Of a DNA stretch of 64,000 bases, positions 51,939 to 60,668 are shown one piece after another. The DNA lies in the NCBI RefSeq assembly GCF_004378255.1, contig NZ_SNQG01000001.1, positions 620,001 to 684,000 on the forward strand, given 5' to 3'. The notes beneath the pieces are model-generated. The model had not been told where the DNA came from. It made no database searches and saw nothing but the letters and a program-made list of their open reading frames with translations. Each line of letters opens with the position of its first letter. The first letter of the stretch is position 1. The DNA comes from Mucilaginibacter phyllosphaerae. GTDB taxonomy: Bacteria; Bacteroidota; Bacteroidia; Sphingobacteriales; Sphingobacteriaceae. Position numbers and translations under genes: made by a program.

Positions 51939-53027
51939 ATGCCTGCAACTACCCAAACGGATCTCGCTTTTAAAAGCAGCCCCACCGCATATTTAAATGT
52001 ACTGCGGATTTTTGCCTGCCTGATGGTACTTACCGTACACTCGGGCGAGTTTTTTTATATTGGCGATAAAGGGCAGATCATTCGCGAGCATCATACCTGG
52101 GTAAATAATTACGGCAGCTTTATGCGGGCCTGTGTGCCATTGTTCGTCATGATCTCGGGCTATTTGCTGCTACCTGTAAAAGAGGCGGGGAGTGTTTTTT
52201 ATAAGCGCAGGTTTACCCGGCTGCTCATCCCGTTTTTATTCTGGAGCGCCATGTACGCCGTTGTACCCTACCTGCTGGGCACAACCAACGCCGCGCAGAT
52301 GTGGCACGATCTGTATATCATCCCCATTAACTTTGCGCCAAGCGCCGGGCACCTTTGGTTTGTGTACATGCTGATAGGTGTTTACCTGTTCATCCCTATA
52401 TTTTCGCCCTGGGTGCAAACGGCATCTAAACAGTTTAAACAATTTTTTTTACTGCTTTGGGTTGTTACGCTGTGCTTTCCCTACATCAAAACTATCTACC
52501 CCGAACTTTTAGGCGAAGCTTTCTGGAACAAGTACCATAGCGGTTATTATTTTTCGGGCTATATTGGTTACCTGCTGCTGGGCCATTATATTAAACAGTA
52601 TGTTACCATTGCTAAAACGCGGGGCTTTGTTTTTGGGTTGCTGTTAGTTTTGGTTGGATATGCCATTACCAACCTGGTATTTGCCCACCAGCTGCCTTTT
52701 GCCAAAGATCTGCCCGAACTGGAACTCTCCTGGGCGTTCCCTACCCTTAATGTAGCCATGATGGCAACCGGGCTGTTTCTGATGTTCAGGGTTATCACCT
52801 TTAAAAGCGCCGCTGCAGAAAGCTTTGCGGCTAAACTTTCGGCACTTACTTACGGCATGTACCTGGCGCATATTTTAATATTGGTACAGCTTTTCCCTAT
52901 TATCAATAAATGGCTGCAGCAGCCTGTGCTGGTGATACCGGTTTTGGCAATAAGCACTTTTGCGGTAACTTACATCCTTATCAAAATATTATCGTACCTG
53001 CCGGGCAGCAAGTATATTGTAGGCTGA
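51939..53027 (+). CDS. Acyltransferase family 3 membrane protein
   Basis: The 362-residue protein has about ten transmembrane helices. Segments NVLRIFACLMVLTVHSGEF, RRFTRLLIPFLFWS and SAGHLWFVYMLIGVYL mark the OafA/WecH acyltransferase 3 family. Such enzymes add acetyl or succinyl groups to surface sugars. The His in TVHSG is the likely catalytic residue. No sugar-transferase neighbours are present. Confidence 0.87.
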   Translation: MPATTQTDLAFKSSPTAYLNVLRIFACLMVLTVHSGEFFYIGDKGQIIREHHTWVNNYGSFMRACVPLFVMISGYLLLPVKEAGSVFYKRRFTRLLIPFLFWSAMYAVVPYLLGTTNAAQMWHDLYIIPINFAPSAGHLWFVYMLIGVYLFIPIFSPWVQTASKQFKQFFLLLWVVTLCFPYIKTIYPELLGEAFWNKYHSGYYFSGYIGYLLLGHYIKQYVTIAKTRGFVFGLLLVLVGYAITNLVFAHQLPFAKDLPELELSWAFPTLNVAMMATGLFLMFRVITFKSAAAESFAAKLSALTYGMYLAHILILVQLFPIINKWLQQPVLVIPVLAISTFAVTYILIKILSYLPGSKYIVG

Positions 53028-53213
53028 TACACAATTAAGGGATTTAAGGATTGACAGGATTATCTGAAACGGATTAAGATTAGTGATTAATTGATTGGGA
53101 TAGATAGAGAAAACGAGACTGACGAAGCTTATGCCATTCCCAACGAAGAACCAATTCCCAATTTACCCTAAAGAGCGTTTTTTGACGCTTGATTCTAACA
53201 GTATTGCTGCTTT

Positions 53214-54227
53214 TTATGATAGCCACTTGCCAAATTCGTAGTACTTTTTAATGCTGATACCTATTTTGCTGCCCACGGGATGTTTACGGCGGGCGTAGTT
53301 GATAACGCGCAGGGTCACCTCGTCGCGCTCGATGATGAGTTCTTCAAAAAAGCCTTTAAAAAGTATTTGTTTAACCACCCACCTGGCCCCCATCCCTAAA
53401 GATGAAATGGTGATATGCTCGGCATAAATTACCACCGTACCCCGTTTTGTGCTGATGCCGCAAACTTTAGCCTGCGTGGCCGTAAGCTCGCTGCAATTTA
53501 CCAGTATTTGGGCGGTATAAAGTAATTTAGGGGCGTTATAAAGTGTTTCGGGGGCGCCATATTCCACTATTTCTCCCTCCTTTATCACGATAAGTTCGTC
53601 GGCCATCGAAAGCAGTTCGGCAGGGTCATGCGATACCAGTACCACCGTTACCCCCCACTCCTTTACAATCTGCCGGATATCATGCTGCAAGCTTTCGCGG
53701 TAGTTGGCATCCACCTGGTTAAAGGGCTCGTCCAGCATCAGTACTTCTGGCCGGTTGATCAGGGCTTTGGCAATGGTAACACGCTGTTTTTCACCACCGC
53801 TCAGTTTGCCGAAGGGCTGGTCGCGCAGTTCATATATGCCCAGCAGGTTTAATGCCTGGGTGGTTTTTTGTATTTTATAGTTGGCATCTTCGGTTGGCAG
53901 GGCTTTGCCTACATTGTCCCATACATTGGCTGCCATATCCATATCGGTATTATCCTGGCTAACCATGGTAATAACTGTGTGTGCTGCAGTAATATGTGCC
54001 GCACGTACCGGCAAGGGGTTTCCATGGAAAAACACATCGCCCGAATCTGGCTTCATGGTGCCCGACAGCAGCTTAAGCAGCGTGGTTTTACCGCTTCCGC
54101 TTTCGCCAACAATGGCTGTAATTTTACCTTTGGGTATAAAAACAGTGATATTATTTACGCCGGAAGACTTATCGCCAAAAAAATTTTTGGTCACCGATAT
54201 GGTTTCCAGTATCAGATCATCTTTCAT
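53214..54227 (-). CDS. Orphan ABC transporter ATP-binding protein
   Basis: The 337-residue ATPase has Walker A GESGSGKTTL, signature LSGGEKQRVTI, Walker B LMLDEPFNQVD and H-loop VLVSHDP. The C-terminal 110 residues form a TOBE-like regulatory domain (GTVVIYAEHITISSLGMG). It resembles importer ATPases for molybdate, sulfate or polyamines, but no permease or binding protein is nearby, so the partner must be elsewhere. Confidence 0.88.
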   Translation of the reverse strand: MKDDLILETISVTKNFFGDKSSGVNNITVFIPKGKITAIVGESGSGKTTLLKLLSGTMKPDSGDVFFHGNPLPVRAAHITAAHTVITMVSQDNTDMDMAANVWDNVGKALPTEDANYKIQKTTQALNLLGIYELRDQPFGKLSGGEKQRVTIAKALINRPEVLMLDEPFNQVDANYRESLQHDIRQIVKEWGVTVVLVSHDPAELLSMADELIVIKEGEIVEYGAPETLYNAPKLLYTAQILVNCSELTATQAKVCGISTKRGTVVIYAEHITISSLGMGARWVVKQILFKGFFEELIIERDEVTLRVINYARRKHPVGSKIGISIKKYYEFGKWLS

Positions 54228-54406
54228 TATTAAAGCCCGGGCGTGTTTAGTTTAACTTATTTCAAACCTAATCTATAAAAGCTTATCGGCCAAAAAAAAT
54301 TAAAAAAGCAGCTTAACCAGCCTTAATATAATGTTTAACTGGTCGATAATTATCTTATTTGCAAACAATTATCGTCTAACTGCATTCCATATTAAAACTT
54401 ATCATC

Positions 54407-54619
54407 ATGAACAAAACCATTGGTATAGTACTTATTGTAATAGGCGCAGCAATGCTGATATGGACCGGCTTTACCTACACCAAAAAAGAAAAAATTGTAG
54501 ATGCAGGCCCTATCCAAATCTCTGCCGACAGGCAAAAAACAGTAAACTGGCCGCCATACCTGGGTGGTATTTTACTTACAGGAGGTATTGTTGTTGTAGC
54601 TACATCTAAAAAAGCATAA
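54407..54619 (+). CDS. Small two-helix membrane protein
   Basis: The 70-residue protein has two transmembrane helices (about 4-23 and 50-66) flanking a short polar loop with KKEKIVDAGPIQIS. The ATG is at 54407. It is reminiscent of short membrane proteins seen in stress-related loci but no family was identified. It lies 20 bases before the YdeI-like gene and may share its transcript. Confidence 0.7.
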   Translation: MNKTIGIVLIVIGAAMLIWTGFTYTKKEKIVDAGPIQISADRQKTVNWPPYLGGILLTGGIVVVATSKKA

Positions 54620-54639
54620 CCTGCCATATATTAGCGGTA

Positions 54640-55197
54640 ATGGAACCTGTTTTTTTTGAAACCCCGGCCAGTTTTAGGGCCTGGCTGCAAAAGCATGCCG
54701 ATAAAGAAACAGAGTTACTGGTTGGCTTTTACAAAACCGGCTCCGGTAAGCCAGGCATTACCTGGCCGCAAGCTGTAGATGAGGCTTTATGTTTTGGCTG
54801 GATAGATGGTGTACGCAGATCATTGGGCGAAGAGAGTTATTGTATCCGTTTTACCCCGCGCAAGCCCGGCAGTATCTGGAGTGCTGTAAACATTAAAAAA
54901 GTAGCCCTGCTAACCGAAAAAGGCCTGATGCAGCCGGCCGGGCTTGCCGCCTATGCCAAACGCAGGGAAGAAAGATCGGCCGTGTACAGCTTTGAGGTTG
55001 AGGCCATAGCGCTAAAACACGAATACGAACTGCAGTTTAAAAACAACAAAAAGGCGTGGGATTTTTTCCAGAAGCAGGCTCCCTGGTATAAAAAGTTAAG
55101 CATACACCGGGTAATGACAGCCAAGCAGGAAAAAACGCAATTAAGCAGGCTTGCAGCTATCATTGCAGCAAGCGAAAACGGCCAGATCATCCGGTAA
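54640..55197 (+). CDS. YdeI/OmpD-associated family protein
   Basis: The 185-residue soluble protein matches the YdeI family: ELLVGFYKTGSGKPGITWPQAVDEALCFGWIDGVRRS, here cut to VDEALCFGWIDGVRR, then FTPRKPGSIWSAVN. The C-terminal region (KTQLSRLAAIIAASENG) is the usual helix end. Similar proteins have been tied to bacteriocin or stress resistance, but no mechanism is agreed. Confidence 0.87.
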   Translation: MEPVFFETPASFRAWLQKHADKETELLVGFYKTGSGKPGITWPQAVDEALCFGWIDGVRRSLGEESYCIRFTPRKPGSIWSAVNIKKVALLTEKGLMQPAGLAAYAKRREERSAVYSFEVEAIALKHEYELQFKNNKKAWDFFQKQAPWYKKLSIHRVMTAKQEKTQLSRLAAIIAASENGQIIR

Positions 55198-55341
55198 TGA
55201 TAGTGATGTTAAAAAACTGTCATCCCGGTTTGTTAGCTACCAAACCAGGCCCCACATCGTAAATAATAACCTGTCAGGATCCGTTTTTAGTGTGAGATGC
55301 CGCCCCCGGCCGGCGGACAGGCACGACAGTTATCTTAAATA

Positions 55342-55701
55342 TTATAGCAACTTACCGTTTTGCAATGCATCTTGCAAAACGGCTATTTTAAACTTAGGTT
55401 TATAACAATAGCCGGCCAGTTTTTTCACCCATGGCCGTTGATAGCCAAATATTGCCTTCAGCATCCGCACCCTTGCCGAGCCTTTTGGATAACCATACTT
55501 ATACCAGCTAAATTTGGAATTATCTACTTTAAAGTGCTCGGCAAATTCAGCCAAAAAAAGGTCTATCTCTATATCATAAATATCCAGGTCAAGATCTATG
55601 CTGGTATTGGGGTGCAACTGCGCGGCATCTACCCGGTAAACTTTATACCGGTTACAGTAATCAATTATAAAATCTTTTAACTGCGGCTGTAGCTGATCCA
55701 T
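55342..55701 (-). CDS. DUF1493 family protein
   Basis: The 119-residue soluble protein resembles the DUF1493 family of acyl-carrier-like small proteins: LHPNTSIDLDLDIYDIEIDLFL is the acidic helix region, quoted here only to DLDIYDIEIDLFL. The rest is basic (YPKGSARVRML). There is no Ser in a DSL setting, so it is unlikely to carry phosphopantetheine. The function is unknown. Confidence 0.6.
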   Translation of the reverse strand: MDQLQPQLKDFIIDYCNRYKVYRVDAAQLHPNTSIDLDLDIYDIEIDLFLAEFAEHFKVDNSKFSWYKYGYPKGSARVRMLKAIFGYQRPWVKKLAGYCYKPKFKIAVLQDALQNGKLL

Positions 55702-55865
55702 AAATCTCTTAACAATTTAATTAAAAGACACCGATTTGTACCCGGCGTTGCAGCTTAAAATTAACAAAAGTAGATTTTACTTAAAAGAATTTTAACTATT
55801 TTAACGGTATAGCCACCACCGCCTTCTTAAAACATGTGCTGATTTGTAAGCTTACCTTTGTGAAA

Positions 55866-56378
55866 CTAAATAAGTTTTTTCTCCAGCTTATACATCTCCA
55901 GCGGCTGCTTTAATATACCGTTCCTTTCGGTTATATTCAGCGGCAACACCTGGCCGGTTTTGGTGTAACCACGCCTTTGATACCAGGCTAAAAGTTCGGT
56001 ACGCGTGGTGATAACAGTCATCACAATCGTGTTGAGGCCGTTACTGCGGGCATAATCTTCGGCTGCTGTTAATAGCTGCCTGCCCAAGCCATTGGCTTGT
56101 AATAATGGCGATACGGTAAGCATACCCAAATAAAGTTTATCGCTTTGTTTTTGCAGGTAAACACAACCGGTTATGCAGCCTTCTTCATTAGTATTTTTAA
56201 GGATAACCGCGTTAGGGTCGCTCATTTGCTCGATGATTCCTTCGCTGTCTATCCGCTGCCCATCTATCATGTTAGCCTCGGTTGTCCATCCTTTTTTAGA
56301 GATCTCGCCACGATAACCGGAGTTAACCAATGCTACAAGCTCGGGCACATCTGTAACGGTAGCAGGTATAATAGCCAT
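55866..56378 (-). CDS. GNAT family N-acetyltransferase
   Basis: The 170-residue acetyltransferase has the acetyl-CoA binding turn in LTVSPLLQANGLGRQLL, with the pattern Q-x-N-G-L-G. The C-terminal strand AWYQRRGYTKTG is also typical. The substrate is unknown. It lies 46 bases after the cupin gene on the same strand. Confidence 0.87.
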   Translation of the reverse strand: MAIIPATVTDVPELVALVNSGYRGEISKKGWTTEANMIDGQRIDSEGIIEQMSDPNAVILKNTNEEGCITGCVYLQKQSDKLYLGMLTVSPLLQANGLGRQLLTAAEDYARSNGLNTIVMTVITTRTELLAWYQRRGYTKTGQVLPLNITERNGILKQPLEMYKLEKKLI

Positions 56379-56424
56379 GCAGTAAATGTATTAAATTGGC
56401 AATGGATCACTAAATATACATTAC

Positions 56425-56760
56425 CTATAAATTACGGTAATCTTCGCGCACGGGGCTAAATACATCTATCAGTTTACAATCGGTAATAGCCATACCGCTG
56501 TGGCGTACATTTGGTGGGATCACCGCAAATAAGCCGGTATCCAGCATCTGTACTTCGCCATCCACTGTCAGTTCAAACTCCCCCTCTATCACAAAAGATA
56601 ACTGCTCCTGTATGTGCTGATGATCGGGCACGCTGTTACCTGCTTTTACTTCAATAAAGTTAATGGTATTGTTGGCTGTGTGTATCAGTTTAGAGAAAAA
56701 GCCCGGAGCAATTTCCTTTACCGGAATATCTGAGAATTGACGAAAAATAGCAGTATTCAT
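56425..56760 (-). CDS. Cupin-domain protein
   Basis: The ATG at 56760 gives 111 residues; an alternative ATG at 56778 would overlap the metallophosphoesterase gene. The single cupin domain has PDHQHIQEQLSFVIEGEFEL with His and Glu metal ligands and a second motif around VIPPNVRHSG. Small stand-alone cupins bind small metabolites or act as sugar isomerases. It lies 10 bases after the phosphoesterase stop. Confidence 0.85.
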   Translation of the reverse strand: MNTAIFRQFSDIPVKEIAPGFFSKLIHTANNTINFIEVKAGNSVPDHQHIQEQLSFVIEGEFELTVDGEVQMLDTGLFAVIPPNVRHSGMAITDCKLIDVFSPVREDYRNL

Positions 56761-56770
56761 ATCTTTTGAT

Positions 56771-58039
56771 TTAGGCAATAGCCTTCTTTTTTTTGAGGGT
56801 GATCACCGTTATTTCCGGCCAGATGCCCAACCTGCCAGAAAACGCCAGGAAGCCGAAGCCGCGGTTTACATAAAGATAACGATTATTACGGTTTATTAAA
56901 CCGGCCCAATCCAGGTAACGGTATTTTACCGGGCTCCATTTTAAACCTGCCGCTTCTATCCCAAACTGTGCACCATGCGTATGGCCGGATAGGGTTAAAT
57001 GAACATCAACCGGGTGGTGGCGTACCTTTTTTTCCCAATGGGTTGGATCATGCGAGAGCAGTATCTTAAATGCACTCAAATCGGCGCCTTTTAAAGCACG
57101 GTCAAGGTCGCCTTTTTGTACAAAGCCCTCTCCCCAGTTCTCTACCCCTATCAAAGCTATTTTTTGCCCGCCCTTTTCAAGCACAACATTCTCATCAAGC
57201 AGCAGGCGGTAACCCAGTTCGGCATGGTGGCGCTTAAGTTTGGCCAGGTTATCGCGCTTTTCCTGCTCGCTATCCCATTTGATATAGTCGCCATAATCAT
57301 GATTGCCCAGTACAGAGAACTGCCCGAAAGGTGCTTTGATCTGCCCGAAACGATCTATATACTGTTCAATTTCCCATGCCGCGTTGTTTACCAGGTCTCC
57401 GGTAAAAACAAACAGGTCAGACTGTTGGGCTTTTGCCAGATCAATGCCGCGCTGCATAGCCCTTACATTATCAAAGCTGCCGGAATGAATATCAGACAGC
57501 TGGGTTATGGTAAAACCGTCAAAAGCATCAGGCAACTCATCATAGTAAATGGTTTTGCGATGTACCTTGTAATCATATTTACCCCTTACCATTGCATAAA
57601 AAAATGATGTAAAAGGGATAGCGGCTAAAAGGATGGCAATTTCGCTGATAAACTTACGCCGCGACGGGAAGTACGTTTCGCCGGTATTACCGTTGGTAGT
57701 TACGGCATGCACAATACCATATATAAAACGCCCCAGATCGCCCAGCGAAAGTACAATTACAAAAACCAGCTTGGTTACAAAAAAAGTCAGGAATAAACTC
57801 AGCATCCACTCGTGGAAAGGTGTCATCCCCTTGGCAGTTCCAAAGCTGCCAAACCCGATCAGGAAAACTGCTGTAACGCCAACAGAGATGAGCAAAAAAC
57901 CCCAGGTAACCATTAAACGCGCAGGCCGCGATTGCCAGTCGGCCGTTAGGGTACGTAAACCATTGAATACATACCAGTCCATCAGCAGGGTAATTGCCGA
58001 AATGATCAGGAAAACCTTAAAAAAACCGCCTCTTTGCAT
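56771..58039 (-). CDS. Membrane-anchored metallophosphoesterase
   Basis: The 422-residue protein has about four transmembrane helices in the first 145 residues and a metallophosphoesterase domain outside or inside the cell. Metal motifs are LSDIHSGS, FTGDLVNN, LGNHDYGDYI, SHDPTHW and LSGHTHGAQFG. It resembles YkuE/YaeI-type phosphoesterases acting on lipid phosphates such as UDP-2,3-diacylglucosamine. The precise substrate is unknown. It is followed by the cupin and GNAT genes. Confidence 0.9.
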   Translation of the reverse strand: MQRGGFFKVFLIISAITLLMDWYVFNGLRTLTADWQSRPARLMVTWGFLLISVGVTAVFLIGFGSFGTAKGMTPFHEWMLSLFLTFFVTKLVFVIVLSLGDLGRFIYGIVHAVTTNGNTGETYFPSRRKFISEIAILLAAIPFTSFFYAMVRGKYDYKVHRKTIYYDELPDAFDGFTITQLSDIHSGSFDNVRAMQRGIDLAKAQQSDLFVFTGDLVNNAAWEIEQYIDRFGQIKAPFGQFSVLGNHDYGDYIKWDSEQEKRDNLAKLKRHHAELGYRLLLDENVVLEKGGQKIALIGVENWGEGFVQKGDLDRALKGADLSAFKILLSHDPTHWEKKVRHHPVDVHLTLSGHTHGAQFGIEAAGLKWSPVKYRYLDWAGLINRNNRYLYVNRGFGFLAFSGRLGIWPEITVITLKKKKAIA

Positions 58040-58143
58040 TTATATTTAACCTTTAGGCCGCAATATAAAAAAGTAAAGGTAATTGGTTTGTAAAATCAGC
58101 CGGTGCGCAATATTATCCGGATTGCTTAAAATAAGTAACGGGC

Positions 58144-58176
58144 AAAAAAAAGCCCCTGCCTGTTTAGCAGGGGCCT
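58144..58176 (-). terminator. Rho-independent terminator of the small secreted protein gene
   Basis: Read on the minus strand, gcccctgc (from 58074-region arm 58067-58074 equivalent) pairs across a short loop: + strand arms gcccctgc at 58152-58159 and gcaggggc at 58167-58174. A run of eight T follows on the minus strand (58151-58144). It lies 5 bases after the stop at 58181. Confidence 0.88.
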
Positions 58177-58180
58177 ATTA

Positions 58181-58435
58181 TTAATAATGCCTTACTACAA
58201 CGTGCCTGCGATGCGGGCGATAATAAGCCCGCCTCACCACCACTGCATTGTGGCGATAACGGGGCCGGTAATGGCGCCTGTTCACCACAACCACACGGCG
58301 TTCTACCGGGCGTTCCACAACCACGGTACGCGGGGCGGGGGTGCCAATATGGGCCCTTACTACTACTTGTGCTTTTGCACCTTCAACGCCCAAAAGGGCA
58401 ACAACCGCTATGGCTAAAATTTTTAAATATTTCAT
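58181..58435 (-). CDS. Small secreted Arg/Val-rich protein, paralogue of 49586-49906
   Basis: The 84-residue protein has a signal peptide ending AKAQ. The mature part is VVVRAHIGTP followed by a strongly basic Arg/Val/His/Tyr-rich chain (about 20 Arg). It shares HIGTP and composition with the protein at 49586-49906. It lies 42 bases after a small lipoprotein gene on the same strand and ends in a strong terminator. A surface or polysaccharide-binding role is inferred from charge. Confidence 0.75.
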   Translation of the reverse strand: MKYLKILAIAVVALLGVEGAKAQVVVRAHIGTPAPRTVVVERPVERRVVVVNRRHYRPRYRHNAVVVRRAYYRPHRRHVVVRHY

Positions 58436-58477
58436 AATGCTTAAATTATATTGTTAAAGGATGATTTGGTTTAATGA

Positions 58478-58639
58478 TTAATAGCGCCCATCATGATCGT
58501 GGTTATCATAACGGTGGTCATGCCGGTAGCGGTCGTTATAATACCTGCCCCTATGGCCTCTGTTTTCTATCGAACAACCGGTTAATACCGCAGCGCCAAA
58601 AAGTAGTAACGCCATCATTTTTACAATTTCTTTTTTCAT
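58478..58639 (-). CDS. 53-residue lipoprotein, His/Arg/Asp-rich
   Basis: Direct translation gives 53 residues: MKKEIVKMMALLLFGAAVL followed by the lipobox TGC, so Cys22 becomes the lipid-anchored N-terminus. The mature 32 residues are nearly all Arg, His, Asp, Tyr and Gly (for example YRHDHRYDNHDHDGRY), a composition that could bind metal. The gene is too short for most gene callers. It precedes the secreted Arg-rich gene by 42 bases, so the two likely share a transcript. Confidence 0.75.
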   Translation of the reverse strand: MKKEIVKMMALLLFGAAVLTGCSIENRGHRGRYYNDRYRHDHRYDNHDHDGRY

Positions 58640-58943
58640 GGCTTTATGTTTTAATTATGTTTATTTAAATATTAAACTGTGCCATCAGTGCAAAGTTTAA
58701 TCCGCCCGGGCAAGTATCACCAAGTTGTTACATAGTGACGTATAAGTAAATGAAACATGCAAGGTTGGTGTATATAGCCAGCTACATTTTTAAATCGGCA
58801 GTATCAATAAGTTATTCAAAGGATCATCGTATTAATTACACCAATCCTGGTGTGTTTGTATGCAATTACCTGAATTTACACTGCAATACCTGCGATAATT
58901 ATTTGCAATGTGTATCTTTAAAACAAGTTTATAATTGTAAAAT
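58640..58943. other. Intergenic stretch without a recognised gene
   Basis: About 300 bases separate the small lipoprotein from the VOC gene. An open frame at 58750-58956 overlaps the VOC start and has cysteine- and isoleucine-rich, unlikely composition. No repeat or promoter stands out. Confidence 0.5.
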
Positions 58944-59405
58944 ATGTTATCATTAAATATTTTGAAAAACGGCTTTTGTAAAATTGCTTTTGTACTATTA
59001 ATTTGCTTGCCGGTTGCAAGCCAGGCGCAGGCGGTATTTAACCATGCAGCACTTTGCTCAAAAAACCTTAAAAAAAGCAACGAATTTTATACTTCGGTTT
59101 TAAACCTTAAAATAATACCAAACCCTTTTAAAGATACTGTACATACCTGGTACAATATTGCACCAAACGTTGCTATGCATGTTATACAAGGCAACTGCTC
59201 GCCTGCCCTAAAACTTATAGGCGACCATATTTGCTTCAGCGTGCCATCCATCACTAAATTTACAGCCCTTTTAAATGATAAAAAAATTGTTTACCGTAAC
59301 TGGAAAGGCATTGCAGGCCAGGTTGAACACAGGGTTGATGGCGTATCGCAGGTTTATATTCAAGACCCCGACGGATACTGGATAGAAATTAATGATGCGA
59401 AATAA
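58944..59405 (+). CDS. Exported VOC-fold protein, glyoxalase-like
   Basis: The 153-residue protein has a signal peptide (about 10-29, ending ASQAQA) and one VOC domain. All four metal-ligand positions can be matched: His34 (FNHAALC), His79 (AMHVIQG), His95 (DHICFSV) and Glu149 (YWIEIND). VOC enzymes isomerise, cleave or open rings with a metal. Export of such a protein is uncommon. The substrate is unknown. Confidence 0.8.
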   Translation: MLSLNILKNGFCKIAFVLLICLPVASQAQAVFNHAALCSKNLKKSNEFYTSVLNLKIIPNPFKDTVHTWYNIAPNVAMHVIQGNCSPALKLIGDHICFSVPSITKFTALLNDKKIVYRNWKGIAGQVEHRVDGVSQVYIQDPDGYWIEINDAK

Positions 59406-59472
59406 TTTTTACCGGTTTAATTTTTTTCGCTTACTTCACAACCGGAAGGAATAAAAATCCGTATATCATGCT

Positions 59473-59685
59473 ATGAAGGGCTATGTTACCATACCTAAAT
59501 CCATTTATTGCAAAATCTGTAAACAGTGTGGTTCGAGGCCTATTATTGCGCTTACAGATAGTGCTGGCTATGTGGTAAAATGCCCTAAGGATAACGCACA
59601 CTACCAAACCCAGGCGGGCTTAATTGATATTGAGGACTGGAATATCCATAATACCATTTTATATGAAAATTATAAAGTTGGATAA
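59473..59685 (+). CDS. Small hypothetical protein with zinc-ribbon-like cysteines
   Basis: The 70-residue soluble protein has YCKICKQCGSRPI (two CxxC-like pairs) near residue 15 and KCPKDNAHYQTQ near 38, a possible zinc-binding fold. No family was recognised. The frame is intact and codon use ordinary. It lies between the VOC gene and a very short gene. Confidence 0.6.
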   Translation: MKGYVTIPKSIYCKICKQCGSRPIIALTDSAGYVVKCPKDNAHYQTQAGLIDIEDWNIHNTILYENYKVG

Positions 59686-59762
59686 TTGATTGCACCAGCT
59701 TATTAAACCTTTTACATGCTTCATGGTCACATAAACAAGAAATCACACTAACATTGTTTACC

Positions 59763-59915
59763 ATGAAGAACGCAATTAAAACCATATTAACCGATCTTAA
59801 CCACGTATTTGTTAAAGGCGAATCAAATAAAGTAGAACAGGCAAGGGTATTTTTATTGCTCATTATTCCTGTAATGTCTGTAATTTATAGCCTGGGCGAG
59901 TTTCCGCGTTATTAA
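59763..59915 (+). CDS. 50-residue hypothetical membrane protein
   Basis: Translation gives 50 residues: a basic start (MKNAIKTILTDLNHVFVKGE), then one hydrophobic helix (ARVFLLLIIPVMSVIYSLGE) and a short tail FPRY. The ATG follows a 77-base spacer after the previous stop. It is short but has a sensible membrane-protein composition, so it may be real. No homology was recognised. Confidence 0.5.
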   Translation: MKNAIKTILTDLNHVFVKGESNKVEQARVFLLLIIPVMSVIYSLGEFPRY

Positions 59916-59975
59916 TATACCAGGCAAACTATCTGCTAAAAATAATCTGCTATTTTTGCGGCAGAATACCGCATC

Positions 59976-60620
59976 ATGGAGAGCTTAAAAAATAAATTCG
60001 ATAGCATCATATTTGATTTGGATGGTACCCTTTGGGATAGCACCGCAACGGTTGCTAATGCCTGGCAAGCCGCCCTCAAATTATCGCCGCATACAACAGA
60101 TGAAGTGATGACACAAGAACGCGTGCGCTCTATTACCGGTATGGCGTATGATAAGATATTTGAAAAACTGTTTCCCTATTTAAACCACCAGCAACGCCAG
60201 GAGGTTATGCAGCTATGCTCGGTAAGCGAGCTAAACATATTGCATAAACAAGGTGGTACGCTATACCCAAATCTGGCCGGCACTTTAGCCAAACTTAGTC
60301 AGCATTACAAGCTATATATTGTAAGTAACTGCCAAAAAGGATACATCGAACTGTTTCTTGACCAGCATAACATGCACCCCTATTTTTTGGCGCACCAATG
60401 CTACGGCACAAAGGGCAAACCAAAAGCAGATAATATATGTGATATCGTGACCGATAACAACCTTAAAAAACCAGTTTATGTAGGTGATACGATGGGCGAT
60501 TACGATGCAGCTACCCAGGCAGGTGTCCCTTTTATTTTTGCAGCCTACGGGTTTGGCACAGTAAAAAACGGGCAGGTGGCAACCATCCATAATTTTGATG
60601 AACTAACAGCCATTTTATAA
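59976..60620 (+). CDS. HAD family phosphatase (paralogue 2)
   Basis: The 214-residue enzyme has motif I IFDLDGTLWDS, motif II IVSNC and motif IV VGDTMGDYDA, with a helical cap. It is built like the protein at 38137-38769 (both carry DGTLWD, the SNC turn, KKPVYVGDT or NPVYVGDT, and AAYGFGT or ISYGFGT). The substrate is a small phosphoester. It is followed by an MBL hydrolase after 48 bases. Confidence 0.88.
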   Translation: MESLKNKFDSIIFDLDGTLWDSTATVANAWQAALKLSPHTTDEVMTQERVRSITGMAYDKIFEKLFPYLNHQQRQEVMQLCSVSELNILHKQGGTLYPNLAGTLAKLSQHYKLYIVSNCQKGYIELFLDQHNMHPYFLAHQCYGTKGKPKADNICDIVTDNNLKKPVYVGDTMGDYDAATQAGVPFIFAAYGFGTVKNGQVATIHNFDELTAIL

Positions 60621-60668
60621 CATCAAACCTTTTTAAAAGCGGTAAGTTATAATTACACACCGCTTGTT

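Noticed and set aside
58750..58956. Plus-strand open frame of 68 codons before the VOC gene
   Set aside because: Its end overlaps the VOC start, the composition is cysteine- and isoleucine-rich and no family fits. The VOC frame has a signal peptide and full domain.
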